Positions 53,459 to 63,299 are shown, counted from the stretch's first letter. The stretch: DNA of 64,000 nt from JBCCCJ01 sp039029315 (GCA_039029315.1 JBCCGK010000062.1:5269-69268), one strand, 5' to 3'. A program made the numbers and translations. The notes: generated from the letters alone by a model not told the origin.

Positions 53459-54451
53459 TCAGGAAACAACCAACTTTCGATAATAAGTGATCACATCGTC
53501 CAGAATAGAGTCCAGGGTGTATTCTAGTTGAAAATCGAGGGTTTGCTCCAGCTTGGTGATATCTGCTGTCCTGCGATTCATGTCCTCATAGCCTTTTCCA
53601 TACACTTGCTCATATGGAACATGGACGATACGAGACTCGCTTTCAGTTTTGGCAATCACCTTCTCGGCCAATTCATTCATGGTGATCTCGATAGGATTCC
53701 CGATGTTGAATTCTTCTCCGACTCCCTTGCCAGAAAACATCAATTCAGTGATGGCTCGAATGGCATCGCTCACGTGCATGAAGCTCCTCTTTTGGCCACC
53801 CGTCCCAAAGACAATGACATCTTCATTATTCAGCGCACGCTTGACAAAATTTGGAATGACCATCCCGTAGTTGGAGAGTTGTCGGGGTCCAACCGTGTTG
53901 AAGAATCTGGAGATCACAATCTCCGTCCCATATTCCTTGTTGTAGGCAAAGGCCAAAAATTCATCCATTGCCTTTGTATTGGCATAGGCCCAACGGTGAT
54001 TACGGGTTGACCCTTCTACCCGATAGTCAGTTTCTTTGAGCTTTTTGGTGTGGGTATTGTCCAAAAGGTCCAGGCTTTTGCCATAGATTTCCGACGTTGA
54101 GGCAATCAGAACACGTTTTTTGTATTTGTTGACCGCTTCCAATATCAAGTCTGCACCGCGAATGTTATCAAGGATGGTTCGGATCGGATTGTCCATGATA
54201 TACTTAACTCCTACTGGTGCAGCAAGGTGATAACAGTGATCACACCATGCCATCAGTTCATGGACAACTTCTTTTCGAGTCACACTGTCCTGAACAAATT
54301 CAAATTTTGGATTTGTCAGAGCTGAATGCAGATTTTCGATCCGTCCTGTGGAGAGATTGTCCAATACTTTCACTTCATGTCCCAGGTTCAGCAGAAATTC
54401 AGTGAGATTGGATCCAATAAAACCAGCACCTCCTGTAACTAAAATTTTCAT
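53459..54451 (-). CDS. NAD-dependent epimerase/dehydratase (extended SDR)
   Basis: A 330-residue nucleotide-sugar enzyme. The NAD site is TGGAGFIGSNLTEFLL at residues 6-21. Catalytic residues lie in IASTSEIYGK (Ser/Thr) and WAYANTKAMDEF (YxxxK). RFFNTVGPRQ and RSFMHVSDAIRAI are substrate-domain blocks shared with UDP-glucuronate decarboxylase and UDP-glucose 4-epimerase. The MHV-to-NIGNPIEITMNELAEKV part favours a UDP-xylose synthase-like or dTDP-glucose-type enzyme, but this is not certain. It probably supplies sugars for surface polysaccharides. It stands alone between convergent and divergent neighbours. Confidence 0.9.
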   Translation of the reverse strand: MKILVTGGAGFIGSNLTEFLLNLGHEVKVLDNLSTGRIENLHSALTNPKFEFVQDSVTRKEVVHELMAWCDHCYHLAAPVGVKYIMDNPIRTILDNIRGADLILEAVNKYKKRVLIASTSEIYGKSLDLLDNTHTKKLKETDYRVEGSTRNHRWAYANTKAMDEFLAFAYNKEYGTEIVISRFFNTVGPRQLSNYGMVIPNFVKRALNNEDVIVFGTGGQKRSFMHVSDAIRAITELMFSGKGVGEEFNIGNPIEITMNELAEKVIAKTESESRIVHVPYEQVYGKGYEDMNRRTADITKLEQTLDFQLEYTLDSILDDVITYYRKLVVS

Positions 54452-54682
54452 GCAGACAATGTTAATTTAGGTAATTGTAAGAATGGCATTAAAGAACATC
54501 TAGGGATAGCAGAATAACAATTGCAAAAGTTGAGAAGTCCAACATCATAAACTTCATTTTTTCACAAAAAAACATCCCCCGAATCACCTACTTGATGTAT
54601 GCTCAAACATACGGCCAAAGTGCGTGTGAATCAAAGGATGTGTGCAGCATGGAGACCAACTGCAAAAACTACTTGTATTCCG

Positions 54683-56890
54683 TCAATTACGACGATCATT
54701 TCTTCTACGGTTCCCGCCCCCTCCTCGGTTACGGTCGCCGCGATCTCTTCTTTCTCTTGGTGGGGGTTCTACATAGCCCTCAGGTTTTGGCAGGAGTACC
54801 TTGTGGCTCAAGCGCCACTTGCCTGATTTGGGATCGACTCCTGTCAATTTGATTTGAACTTCATCTCCTACTTTGAATACTCCCTCCATACTCTGGAGAC
54901 GTGAATAAGAGATTTCGGAAATATGTAGCAAGCCTTCTTTTCCAGGCAAAAACTCTACAAAAGCCCCATAATCCATGATGGATTTTACTTTGGCCGTGTA
55001 AACCTCTCCTACTGTTGGTACCTGGATCAATCGACGAATCTGCTCGACAGCCATCTGAATGGCATCGGCATTGTCCCCTGAAATCATGGCTGTTCCTACG
55101 GTCTCAGGCCCTTCTTCCAGATTGATAACGGTTCCACTGGTCTTTTGGATTTCCTGAATAATCTTGCCTCCTGGCCCAATGACAGAACCAAAATATTCAT
55201 GTGGAATCTCCATTGAGAAGAATCGTGGTGCATATTTGGAGAAATCTTCCCGTGGTTCTGGAAGTGTTTTCAGCATTTCATCCAAAATATGGAGTCTCCC
55301 GGTTTTGGATTGTGCCAGGGCTTGCTCGATAATCTCATAAGAGAGTCCACGGATTTTGATATCCATTTGGCAGGCAGTCAGTCCATTGGATGTTCCTGCT
55401 ACCTTGAAGTCCATATCTCCCAGGAAGTCTTCGTCTCCCAGAATGTCGGACAATACGGCGAAGCCATCATCTGTGGTAATCAATCCCATAGCAATCCCTG
55501 AAACAGGGGCTGTGATTTTTACCCCAGCATCCATCAGAGACAAACATCCTCCACATACTGATGCCATAGAGGAAGATCCATTTGACTCCAGGATATGAGA
55601 AACAACTCTCAATGTATATTCGGTCTCCTCAGGAACAACCAATTTGAGGGCTCGTTCGGCGAGATTCCCATGTCCAACCTCTCTTCTTGCGGGTCCACGA
55701 TTGAATTTGACTTCTCCGGTTGAAAATCCGGGGAATACATATTGCAGCATGAACCGCTTTGAGCCTTTGAAGGTAGCGGTGTCTATGGTTTGCTCATCGA
55801 ACTTGGTTCCAAGTGTTGTGGTACACAAGGCTTGTGTTTCTCCCCGTGTAAAGACAGATGATCCATGAGACCGTGGTAGTAAGCCAACCTCGGACCAGAT
55901 AGGTCTCACTTCATCCAATGCCCGGCCGTCGAGACGGAGACGTTCATTGACAATCACATCTCTGACGATCTTTTTCTGTATTTTTTTGAAGTATTGCCCA
56001 ACCCGCGCGTCAAAATGGTCCATCTCTTCATACTTCTCGGACAAGTCCTCATACACTTTGTCCTTCAGTGCTCTTATTTTGGCAGATCGGTCTTCCTTGC
56101 CCAATGCTCCATGAGCGACTTCACTGAATCCTTCTGAAACAATCCCTGAAATATCGTCATATAGTTCTTGATTGAACTCCAGAGTTTCATATTCTCTTGG
56201 CGTTTTGCCAACAGCTTCTCGAAGTTCTTGCTGCATCGCATTCATGGCCTTGATCGTCTCATGAGCAAACTTCAAGGCAGCAAGCATATCCTCCTCACTC
56301 GCTTCTTTCATCTCTCCCTCAACCATATTGATTGAGTCTGAAGTAGCAGCCACCATCAGGTCCATGTCGCAGGATGGCATTTGCTCAAAGGTAGGATTGA
56401 TCACAAATTCTCCCTCTATTCTGGCCACACGGACCTCAGCTACCGGGTCCGGGAATGGAATATCAGAAACCATCAAGGCAGCGGAAGCAGCCAAACAGGC
56501 CATTGCATCTGGCTGTTCATTTGAGTCTGAAGACATCAGCTGAATCATCAATTGTGTGTCTCCATGATAATCATCCGGGAAGAGCGGTCGTACTGCTCTA
56601 TCAATCAATCGAGATGTCAGAATTTCATGGTCTCCCATGCGGCCATCTCTTTTAAAAAAGCCGCCAGGGAATCTTCCCGCAGCGGCAAATTTTTCCATAT
56701 AGTCTACAGAAAGTGGGAGAAAATCTGTTTCTACATTAATCTCTTTCCGTGCAACAGCAGTAGCTAGTAGAATAGTCTCTCCACAGGTGAGCAAAACGGC
56801 TCCGTCTGCCTGCTTTGCTAAAGCACCAGTTTCTATGGAGATTACCCTACCATCCGGCAGGGTAGTGGATTTAGTTATAGATTGCTTCAT
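54683..56890 (-). CDS. pnp: Polyribonucleotide nucleotidyltransferase (PNPase)
   Basis: A 3'-to-5' phosphorolytic exoribonuclease of 735 residues from ATG 56890; the longer upstream frame runs into the rpsO terminator. Two RNase PH domains (ALLTCGETILLATAV and RGETQALCTTTLGTKFDEQT) are followed by a KH domain with GSVIGPGGKIIQEIQ, then an S1 domain (YTAKVKSIMDYGAFVEFLPG). The C-terminus is an Arg/Gly/Asp-rich tail (RGDRNRGGGGNRRRNDRRN) that probably binds RNA. It lies downstream of rpsO, the classic arrangement, separated by a terminator-like hairpin. Confidence 0.97.
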   Translation of the reverse strand: MKQSITKSTTLPDGRVISIETGALAKQADGAVLLTCGETILLATAVARKEINVETDFLPLSVDYMEKFAAAGRFPGGFFKRDGRMGDHEILTSRLIDRAVRPLFPDDYHGDTQLMIQLMSSDSNEQPDAMACLAASAALMVSDIPFPDPVAEVRVARIEGEFVINPTFEQMPSCDMDLMVAATSDSINMVEGEMKEASEEDMLAALKFAHETIKAMNAMQQELREAVGKTPREYETLEFNQELYDDISGIVSEGFSEVAHGALGKEDRSAKIRALKDKVYEDLSEKYEEMDHFDARVGQYFKKIQKKIVRDVIVNERLRLDGRALDEVRPIWSEVGLLPRSHGSSVFTRGETQALCTTTLGTKFDEQTIDTATFKGSKRFMLQYVFPGFSTGEVKFNRGPARREVGHGNLAERALKLVVPEETEYTLRVVSHILESNGSSSMASVCGGCLSLMDAGVKITAPVSGIAMGLITTDDGFAVLSDILGDEDFLGDMDFKVAGTSNGLTACQMDIKIRGLSYEIIEQALAQSKTGRLHILDEMLKTLPEPREDFSKYAPRFFSMEIPHEYFGSVIGPGGKIIQEIQKTSGTVINLEEGPETVGTAMISGDNADAIQMAVEQIRRLIQVPTVGEVYTAKVKSIMDYGAFVEFLPGKEGLLHISEISYSRLQSMEGVFKVGDEVQIKLTGVDPKSGKWRLSHKVLLPKPEGYVEPPPRERRDRGDRNRGGGGNRRRNDRRN

Positions 56891-56930
56891 TATCAGTGTT
56901 TGTAAAGCGGGGGCGTACCGGTCAGACAAT

Positions 56931-56962
56931 AAAAAAATTGGGAATTTCCATTGAATTCCCAA
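56931..56962 (-). terminator. Terminator-like hairpin between rpsO and pnp
   Basis: On the transcribed strand TTGGGAATT pairs with AATTCCCAA around CAATGGA, followed directly by seven T residues. It lies 9 bp after the rpsO stop. It should limit read-through into pnp, or serve as the RNase III-cleaved stem known in the rpsO-pnp region of other bacteria. Confidence 0.75.
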
Positions 56963-56970
56963 GTGATTTT

Positions 56971-57246
56971 TTATTTCCGAATTCCTAACTCTTTCAATAC
57001 TGCGCGGTATCGCTCGATATCTTTTGCCTTCAAATAATCCAGCATTTTTCGTCGCTTCCCAACTAAACGTTGTAGACCGATTCGAGTCGAGTTATCTTTC
57101 CTGTTTTTCTTCAGGTGCTCAGTCAGATGTGAGATGCGGTAGGTAAATAATGCAATCTGAGCTTCTGGAGATCCGGTATCTTTCGCGTCTTTGGCGTGTC
57201 CGTGTTTTTCGAAAATTTCTTGCTTCAGCTCCTTGTACAGGTACAT
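56971..57246 (-). CDS. rpsO: 30S ribosomal protein S15
   Basis: A 91-residue ribosomal protein that binds 16S rRNA. GSPEAQIALFTYRISHLTEH, then DNSTRIGLQRLVGKRRKML and RYRAVLKELGIRK, are the S15 signature blocks. Length is normal. A consensus promoter lies at 57286-57316, and the terminator-like hairpin before pnp follows it. Confidence 0.97.
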   Translation of the reverse strand: MYLYKELKQEIFEKHGHAKDAKDTGSPEAQIALFTYRISHLTEHLKKNRKDNSTRIGLQRLVGKRRKMLDYLKAKDIERYRAVLKELGIRK

Positions 57247-57285
57247 GAATGTATTGATTTATTCTAGTCTATTTTTTAGAACAGG

Positions 57286-57316
57286 CAAATATAGAGATTA
57301 ATTTCTGACAAACCAA
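57286..57316 (-). promoter_or_regulatory. Promoter of rpsO-pnp
   Basis: On the minus strand: TTG (57316-57314), a 20-bp spacer, then TATATTTG (57293-57286), a perfect match to the Bacteroidota -33/-7 pattern. Transcription should start near 57280, about 33 bp before the rpsO start codon. Confidence 0.75.
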
Positions 57317-57524
57317 GAGGATTTCAGATCCCGGGAGACCTGTATTCCAGCTTATTTCTTTTAGAGAAACAAAAGAAAAATTCCGAAAAATCAGACAAAA
57401 AAGAGATGAAAGATTTCATTCATATTGGATTAAAATATTTTGTTTTCAAAATTTATCTTTATAAAGATTTTATACACATATATCTTTCCTAAAAATAAAA
57501 TTATTCCAATCCACAGAATGGGTT

Positions 57525-60359
57525 ATGCGCATGAAGAATAACTTACTCCCATCTCCTTCCCTTAGCCTACGTCAAAAACTATATCTCGGTATGGGTTCTG
57601 CCCTATTCATTGCAGCGCTTGCAGGTGTTTTTTCGTCGAATGAAGTTTTGGATGCCGACCTTCACTCTTCCCCATCATGTGGTACTGGATACAGCAATTT
57701 TACGCTCAAATGGGGGCCGGATGATGATGAATTAGATTGGACTGACGGTAGTTTGACGGAAACCTTCGCATATATTGACGGTTCCCAAACCACTTTCACC
57801 TGTACGTATTCGGGCAATACCGAAAAGTTCGGAAAGTTTGGCCCAGGCTCAACGCCTAACATCCAATCTTTTTTCCCAGGTGGAGATAAACCTGCCTTAA
57901 GTCAATATATTACTTCAGGTTTTACGGGTTCACAGCACCTCACACTCACGATTGATATTAGTCCAGCCATTCCCGCAACCATGGCCTTCGATCTGTATCA
58001 CATCAATGGATCTTCCTATAGTGGAGATAAGATTACGATCTACGCAGAACCAGAAGCAGGTGGATCAAACATTATTCCGACTTATACAAGCAATGGATCA
58101 GCAAGTTGGGAAGACCAGGGATCCGGAACCATCAACGCTATCGCGAGTAGTACATCCGGGACCAACGCCTATGTAGGTGTGTCATTCAACAACAGTACCC
58201 TCGTAGACAAACTTGTCATCAAATGGACCGAATGTGACATCTGTGGGGCTGGCGTGCATGGGATTGGAATCGGAAATATTGATTTCTGCTCCATCCCATA
58301 TTCCGTTGATCCTGACAAAGACAAAATCGATGCAGAGGATGATATTGATGATGACAATGATGGAATTCCAGATGTGGTAGAAATCTGTGGGACAGCAGCT
58401 GCCTCTTCTGTCGATATCCAGGTATTGATCCAGCTCGACAAATGGGCCAGCGAGAATTCCTGGATTCTTTTCTCAGGCACAGACACCTTTTTGCGCGGGA
58501 ATTCCTATAGTGTGGCTTACCATTTTGTCGATTCGACTTATACTGGAGTGGCAGGGAAGAGCTATACATTTACAATGTTTGATTCTTACGGAGATGGAAT
58601 GGGTTCCATGAGTGGATATTATCAGATCAAAGTAGATAATCAAACAGTCGTGGATCCTGTCTATTGGACCAGCGGCTCTTCAGCCACTGCAACATTTACG
58701 GCGACTCCAGGAACCTTTCACTGTATAGATGGGGACCCTAATCATGATGCAGACCATGATGGAATCCCCAACTATAAAGACAGTGATTTTTGTACGCTGA
58801 ATGCCCAGGGAGTCTGTGCTTCCATGGATAGTGATAGCGATGGGGTTCCCAATCACCTTGACCTGGACTCTGACAATGATGGGATTCCTGATATTGTAGA
58901 AGCAGGAGGGACAGATGCAAATGGAGATGGAAGCGTAGATTCCTTTGCCGATCCAGACAAGGACGGTCTAGCCACAGTCTTTGAGACTTCTCATGGGTCA
59001 ACCTCCATCTTTTTTGATCAGAATGGAGATGGAACCAATGAAGAGGACGGAAATTTTGATGGGGATAATGTTCCCAATTGGCAGGATCTGGATGCAGACG
59101 GAGATGGCATTACAGATATTACTGAGGTAGGGGGAACAGATGAAAACAATGATGGCATTTTTGACACCTATGCAACAGATACAGATGAGGATGGCTATGG
59201 AGACGCCATTGATGGAGATGTGGGCAATGACGGGACAACGGAGAATTCTGCCAATTCCCTGATCCTGACAAGTGCTGACGCCAATAGTGATGCCTTCCCG
59301 GACTCTGGCTATCCTAATGGAAATACGGATTCCGACCTTGTTCCAGACTTTCTTGACCTGGATGCTGATGGAGATGGCATTACAGATAATGTCGAAGGGC
59401 AGAGCACTTCTACTTATGTAGCTCCTGCAAATTCTGACACAGATCTGGATGGCATTGACAATTCCTACGACAAAACGGATGGGTATGGCGGCAGTGGGGT
59501 AATCCCAATCAACACTGATACCAAGGATCAACCCGACTACACGGATACCAATTCAGATGATGACTCTGAGAGCGACTCCATAGAAGGGCATGATTCAAAT
59601 GGAGACGGGGTCATAGACGGATCAGATGTTCTTGTGTGTAATGCAGGCAAAGCAAGCGGGACTGATCTGGATAAAGATGGGCTGGATGATGGCTATGATA
59701 ATAATCCATCGTCCGCAGACCCTACAAATGGCAATCTGAAAGCAAGCAATCACCCGATAACTGACAATGGGTCAGATCGTGACTGGCGATACGACGGTGG
59801 TTCCTTGCCGCTGGAGTGGCTAGGGTTTGCAGCTCACTGGCAAGATCAGCAGGTATATTTGAGATGGGAAACTCAGAATGAGGTCAATACAGACTTCTTC
59901 GAAATCGAAAGAAAGATTGATCTATCAAACAATTTCCACCCCATAGGGAACAAAGAGGCCAAAGGGAATTATTCAGGCATTTCCTCCTATCAATATCAAG
60001 ATGTCATCCCCAGAGGATTGGAAGAAGGGGCACTGATGTATTATAGAATACGGCAGGTAGATATGGATGGGCAGTTTAGCTATTCCAAAACCATTGAATT
60101 GAGTTTTTCTTCCTCAACAGCTACCCTCTCTGTTTTCCCGAATCCTGCCAATGAGCAAGTATCTATCGATGTCAAGGGGGCCAATGGCACTCAGACGATG
60201 GTACGGATAATCGATATGCTCGGCAAGATTAAGTATAGCCAGGTCTTGCCAGAACAAGGCCACTTGAACCTGGATGTGAGTCAATGGCCTAGAGGAATAT
60301 ATATTGTCCAGCTTGAAGATGAACAATCTATCCGTGCAAGTCGACTGGTAGTGAATTGA
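57525..60359 (+). CDS. Large secreted protein with thrombospondin type 3 repeats and type IX sorting domain
   Basis: A 944-residue protein. After an N-terminal hydrophobic signal (LYLGMGSALFIAALAGVFS) comes a beta-sandwich domain (about 50-265) with paired cysteines (CDICGAG), then a Gly/Ser-rich domain containing FDSYGDGMGSMSGYYQI. From about 265 to 770 there are many Asp-rich calcium loops (DDDNDGIPD, DSDSDGVPN, DLDSDNDGIPD, DADGDGITD). The type IX C-terminal domain is at the end: LSVFPNPANEQVSIDV, RIIDMLGKI, and RGIYIVQLEDEQ. It should be a calcium-stiffened surface or released protein, possibly an adhesin (inference). The DNA of the repeats is itself repetitive. Confidence 0.9.
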   Translation: MRMKNNLLPSPSLSLRQKLYLGMGSALFIAALAGVFSSNEVLDADLHSSPSCGTGYSNFTLKWGPDDDELDWTDGSLTETFAYIDGSQTTFTCTYSGNTEKFGKFGPGSTPNIQSFFPGGDKPALSQYITSGFTGSQHLTLTIDISPAIPATMAFDLYHINGSSYSGDKITIYAEPEAGGSNIIPTYTSNGSASWEDQGSGTINAIASSTSGTNAYVGVSFNNSTLVDKLVIKWTECDICGAGVHGIGIGNIDFCSIPYSVDPDKDKIDAEDDIDDDNDGIPDVVEICGTAAASSVDIQVLIQLDKWASENSWILFSGTDTFLRGNSYSVAYHFVDSTYTGVAGKSYTFTMFDSYGDGMGSMSGYYQIKVDNQTVVDPVYWTSGSSATATFTATPGTFHCIDGDPNHDADHDGIPNYKDSDFCTLNAQGVCASMDSDSDGVPNHLDLDSDNDGIPDIVEAGGTDANGDGSVDSFADPDKDGLATVFETSHGSTSIFFDQNGDGTNEEDGNFDGDNVPNWQDLDADGDGITDITEVGGTDENNDGIFDTYATDTDEDGYGDAIDGDVGNDGTTENSANSLILTSADANSDAFPDSGYPNGNTDSDLVPDFLDLDADGDGITDNVEGQSTSTYVAPANSDTDLDGIDNSYDKTDGYGGSGVIPINTDTKDQPDYTDTNSDDDSESDSIEGHDSNGDGVIDGSDVLVCNAGKASGTDLDKDGLDDGYDNNPSSADPTNGNLKASNHPITDNGSDRDWRYDGGSLPLEWLGFAAHWQDQQVYLRWETQNEVNTDFFEIERKIDLSNNFHPIGNKEAKGNYSGISSYQYQDVIPRGLEEGALMYYRIRQVDMDGQFSYSKTIELSFSSSTATLSVFPNPANEQVSIDVKGANGTQTMVRIIDMLGKIKYSQVLPEQGHLNLDVSQWPRGIYIVQLEDEQSIRASRLVVN

Positions 60360-60402
60360 CATTCGTTGTATCTTTCGCAGGTATTCGACTCATGTCATAT
60401 CT

Positions 60403-61050
60403 ATGAAACAAGCTTCTTCACCAACCTTCAACTGGGATCGATTTCAATCCATCCCGGTTGTTGGGATTCTCCGTGGATTTTCGCGCGCCCATGTCAAGCA
60501 AATAATCTCTTGCTATGATCAAGCTGGACTCAGCACCATAGAAATCACCATGAATTCTGAAGGGGCAGCGGACCTGATCCAATGGGCAAGCAAGAATTTT
60601 GGGGATCGTCTGAATATAGGCGCAGGCACGGTTTGCACCTTTGAGGACCTGCTTATCGCCAAGGAAGCAGGAGCTTCCTTCATTGTCACGCCCTTGGTTG
60701 AGGAACACATCATTGTGCATTGCAAAGAAGTTGGGATTCCGGTTTTTCCAGGCGCGTTTTCTCCTACAGAGATCTTTAGCGCCTGGAAGCTTGGCGGATC
60801 GATGATCAAGGTATTCCCTTCTGCGCAATTTGGTCCGGGCTACCTCCGAGCCATCCATGGCCCTTTTCCTGACATCAAACTTCTTCCAACAGGTGGCATT
60901 TCGCTGGATAATATAGAAGACTACCTGCATGCAGGCGCCAGTGGTTTGGGGATGGGAGGAGGCTTGTTTCCCAAAGCCATCATCGAACAGGAAGCCTGGG
61001 ATCAGCTGAGTCTGCACTTCGAAAAAATCATCGAGCGCCTACCCGCTTAA
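60403..61050 (+). CDS. eda: KDPG/KHG aldolase (bifunctional 2-dehydro-3-deoxy-phosphogluconate / 4-hydroxy-2-oxoglutarate aldolase)
   Basis: A 215-residue class I aldolase. Schiff-base Lys136 is in GGSMIKVFPSAQFG and Glu47 in STIEITMNS; GAGTVCTFEDL, FPGAFSPTEI and LLPTGGISLDNIEDYL complete the family pattern. It splits KDPG to pyruvate and glyceraldehyde 3-phosphate in the Entner-Doudoroff or uronate pathway. No 6-phosphogluconate dehydratase (edd) or KDG kinase is adjacent. It lies 43 bp downstream of the large secreted protein gene and is convergent with the nucleoside phosphorylase. Confidence 0.93.
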   Translation: MKQASSPTFNWDRFQSIPVVGILRGFSRAHVKQIISCYDQAGLSTIEITMNSEGAADLIQWASKNFGDRLNIGAGTVCTFEDLLIAKEAGASFIVTPLVEEHIIVHCKEVGIPVFPGAFSPTEIFSAWKLGGSMIKVFPSAQFGPGYLRAIHGPFPDIKLLPTGGISLDNIEDYLHAGASGLGMGGGLFPKAIIEQEAWDQLSLHFEKIIERLPA

Positions 61051-61084
61051 GCATGTCTTCCCATATTCTATCTTCAGCACTCCC

Positions 61085-61975
61085 TTATTGCCAATTGCGC
61101 ATGACCTCCAATCCGGTTCGAATGAGGTAGTCGACAGAGGCTGCAGGGGTTTCTGAAAATTTCCCTGTGCCTCTATTGGCAAGGATAACAGACAAGGACC
61201 CCGCTTCATGGCCAAGGGCGCGCCCGAGTCCAAGAATGCCAGCGGTTTCCATTTCCATATTAAGTACCCGGAGCTTCTGTTCCGGCAGTGCAAATGTTGC
61301 CAAGCGTTCCGGGAGGTTCGGCCATTTGACAGAGACTCTTCCCAAAGTTCGACCTTGAGGGCCGTAAAACCCATTTGCTGTAAATGTAATTCCAGTCAGA
61401 ATATTGGGGAATAAGTCCTCAACGAGCTTGGTCAAATGCCTAGATCCCTGGGCTGCATATACATTCACATTCAGGCCAGTTGCTTGCAAGAAGGTCTGCC
61501 ACTGATGTTCAAAGAGGGCTCCCCTTCCTGTTAAGGGCGGTACATCATAAAAGGGCATCAATCCATCTGCGCCAAGGGCATAGGCAGAGAGGACCAAAGA
61601 ATCTACAGGCACATCGGCTTGCATGCCTCCACAGGTTCCCAGCCGAATGACCTTGAGTCTTTGGGCACGCGCATTCGGATATCGGGTAGAAAACGATAAA
61701 TTGAACAAGGCGTCAATTTCATTCCAGACGATATCGATATTGTCAGTTCCAATCCCTGTAGAGATAACAGAAATGCGGTCGCCCAAATAAGAGCCTGTCA
61801 GGGTACAAAATTCTCTCTTTCGACGAACAAATTCAATGTCGTCAAAATATTGTCCAACCTTTTCCACCCGATCCTGATCTCCTACAAAAAAGATTCTTTT
61901 TGCAAGTTCTCCCGGATGCAAGGCAAGATGATAAATAGATCCATCTGAATTAAGGATTAGCTCCGTTTCACGCAT
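61085..61975 (-). CDS. Nucleoside phosphorylase (uridine phosphorylase-like)
   Basis: About 296 residues from ATG 61975; a start at 62011 would add a non-conserved tail. Phosphorylase-fold motifs: STGIGTDNIDIVWNEI (phosphate region), VIRLGTCGGMQADVPVDSLV, and NMEMETAGILGLGRALGHEA with the ribose-binding MEME. These enzymes split nucleosides with phosphate into base and ribose 1-phosphate for salvage. Uridine is the likeliest substrate by family resemblance, but this is not certain. It stands alone, convergent with eda. Confidence 0.9.
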   Translation of the reverse strand: MRETELILNSDGSIYHLALHPGELAKRIFFVGDQDRVEKVGQYFDDIEFVRRKREFCTLTGSYLGDRISVISTGIGTDNIDIVWNEIDALFNLSFSTRYPNARAQRLKVIRLGTCGGMQADVPVDSLVLSAYALGADGLMPFYDVPPLTGRGALFEHQWQTFLQATGLNVNVYAAQGSRHLTKLVEDLFPNILTGITFTANGFYGPQGRTLGRVSVKWPNLPERLATFALPEQKLRVLNMEMETAGILGLGRALGHEAGSLSVILANRGTGKFSETPAASVDYLIRTGLEVMRNWQ

Positions 61976-62306
61976 AGACAATTTGCTCTCAATTGCTGAA
62001 CATACGAACATTTAGGCCATATATTCGTTCATAAATAAAACAAATCCTTTGGGAATCCAACTTTCTTTCGGTGTGATTTTTGAGGGATTTCAAGTGGGTT
62101 TAGCAATATTTCAGTATCTATCCTTTCAGATCCATCAAAATCTTACACATTCTCCTAAATGGAGTTGAAAAAGATTCTGTACCTTTCAGAAAGAAGCGTG
62201 ACTGTCTGCACTTTTTTGCATCTCAAGAATGTGTAGCAGGAGCAGGGAGTAAAGGATTATTCGGGCAGAAAACCTTTCCATTCTTGCGCGCGTATGTAAC
62301 ATTCGC
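61976..62306. other. Non-coding region upstream of the sigma factor gene
   Basis: About 330 bp without a credible frame between the divergent nucleoside phosphorylase and sigma factor genes. The rpoD promoter follows at 62307. No other structured element was recognised. Confidence 0.5.
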
Positions 62307-62337
62307 TTGCAACTACTGTACAAAGCCGCTATCTTTG
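62307..62337 (+). promoter_or_regulatory. Promoter of the primary sigma factor gene
   Basis: TTG at 62307-62309, a 20-bp spacer and TATCTTTG at 62330-62337: a perfect match to the consensus used by the sigma factor it drives. The predicted start near 62344 gives a leader of about 90 nt. Confidence 0.8.
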
Positions 62338-62432
62338 CCGGTTAGGTAGGAAAAAGAACTTACTGGTAGAAAAAAGAGGATTTCTGGCTAACATTCAATA
62401 TTCATTTCTAAGAGCATTTTACCCCGCCGTAC

Positions 62433-63299
62433 ATGAGACAGCTCAAGATCAGCAAGCAGATCACCAATCGTGAATCTCAATCATTAGATAAATATCTTCA
62501 AGAGATCGGGAAGGTCGAACTGCTCACTCCTGATGAAGAGGTAGAATTGGCCCGCCGGATCAAGCAAGGCGATCAGGTAGCTTTGGAGAAACTTACCAAA
62601 GCCAATCTCAGGTTTGTCGTTTCTGTTGCCAAACAGTACCAGAATCAGGGATTGTCCCTAGGAGACTTGATCAATGAAGGAAATTTGGGCCTAATAAAGG
62701 CTGCCAAGCGTTTTGACGAGACGCGGGGCTTCAAATTTATTTCCTATGCCGTTTGGTGGATTCGACAAAGCATTTTGCAAGCTTTAGCCGAGCAGTCAAG
62801 GATTGTTCGTCTTCCACTCAATCGGGTAGGCGCCTTGAACAAAATCGGAAAGGCCTTTTCAAAACTTGAACAGGAATTCGAGCGCGAACCCTCCCCTGAG
62901 GAAATTTCGGAAGTATTGGAAAACATGAGTGAAGATGAAATTTCAGATACACTCAAAATTTCCGGTCGCCACGTGTCTGTAGACGCACCATTCGTACAGG
63001 GAGAAGAAAACCGATTGCTTGATGTATTGGAAAATGATGCAGAACCCAACCCTGACAATCAACTCATCAATGAAAGTCTAAGCAAGGAAGTCGAAAGAGC
63101 CTTGAGTACACTCACACAACGTGAGGCAGAAGTGATTCGATTGTATTTTGGGATAGGGGTTGAACATTCATTGACATTGGAAGAAATTGGCGAAAAATTT
63201 GATCTGACCCGTGAGCGGGTTCGACAAATCAAAGAAAAGGCGATTCGACGCCTGCGCCATACCTCACGCAGCAAAGGTCTGAAAACTTATCTCGGATAG
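62433..63299 (+). CDS. rpoD: RNA polymerase primary sigma factor (RpoD/SigA, short Bacteroidota form)
   Basis: A 288-residue sigma-70 protein. It begins directly with region 1.2 (SLDKYLQEIGKVELLTPDEE) and lacks region 1.1, as is normal for Bacteroidota. Region 2 includes LRFVVSVAKQYQNQGLSLGD and FKFISYAVWWIRQSI, region 3 IVRLPLNRVGALNKI, and region 4 LTLEEIGEKFDLTRERVRQI for -33 recognition. This form reads TAnnTTTG promoters. It is monocistronic, with its own consensus promoter upstream and a terminator downstream. Confidence 0.96.
   Translation: MRQLKISKQITNRESQSLDKYLQEIGKVELLTPDEEVELARRIKQGDQVALEKLTKANLRFVVSVAKQYQNQGLSLGDLINEGNLGLIKAAKRFDETRGFKFISYAVWWIRQSILQALAEQSRIVRLPLNRVGALNKIGKAFSKLEQEFEREPSPEEISEVLENMSEDEISDTLKISGRHVSVDAPFVQGEENRLLDVLENDAEPNPDNQLINESLSKEVERALSTLTQREAEVIRLYFGIGVEHSLTLEEIGEKFDLTRERVRQIKEKAIRRLRHTSRSKGLKTYLG

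Noticed and set aside
58300..59800. Repetitive DNA within the large secreted protein considered as a CRISPR or satellite array
   Set aside because: The repeats are in-frame Asp/Gly codons of TSP3 loops with variable spacing and no unique spacers.
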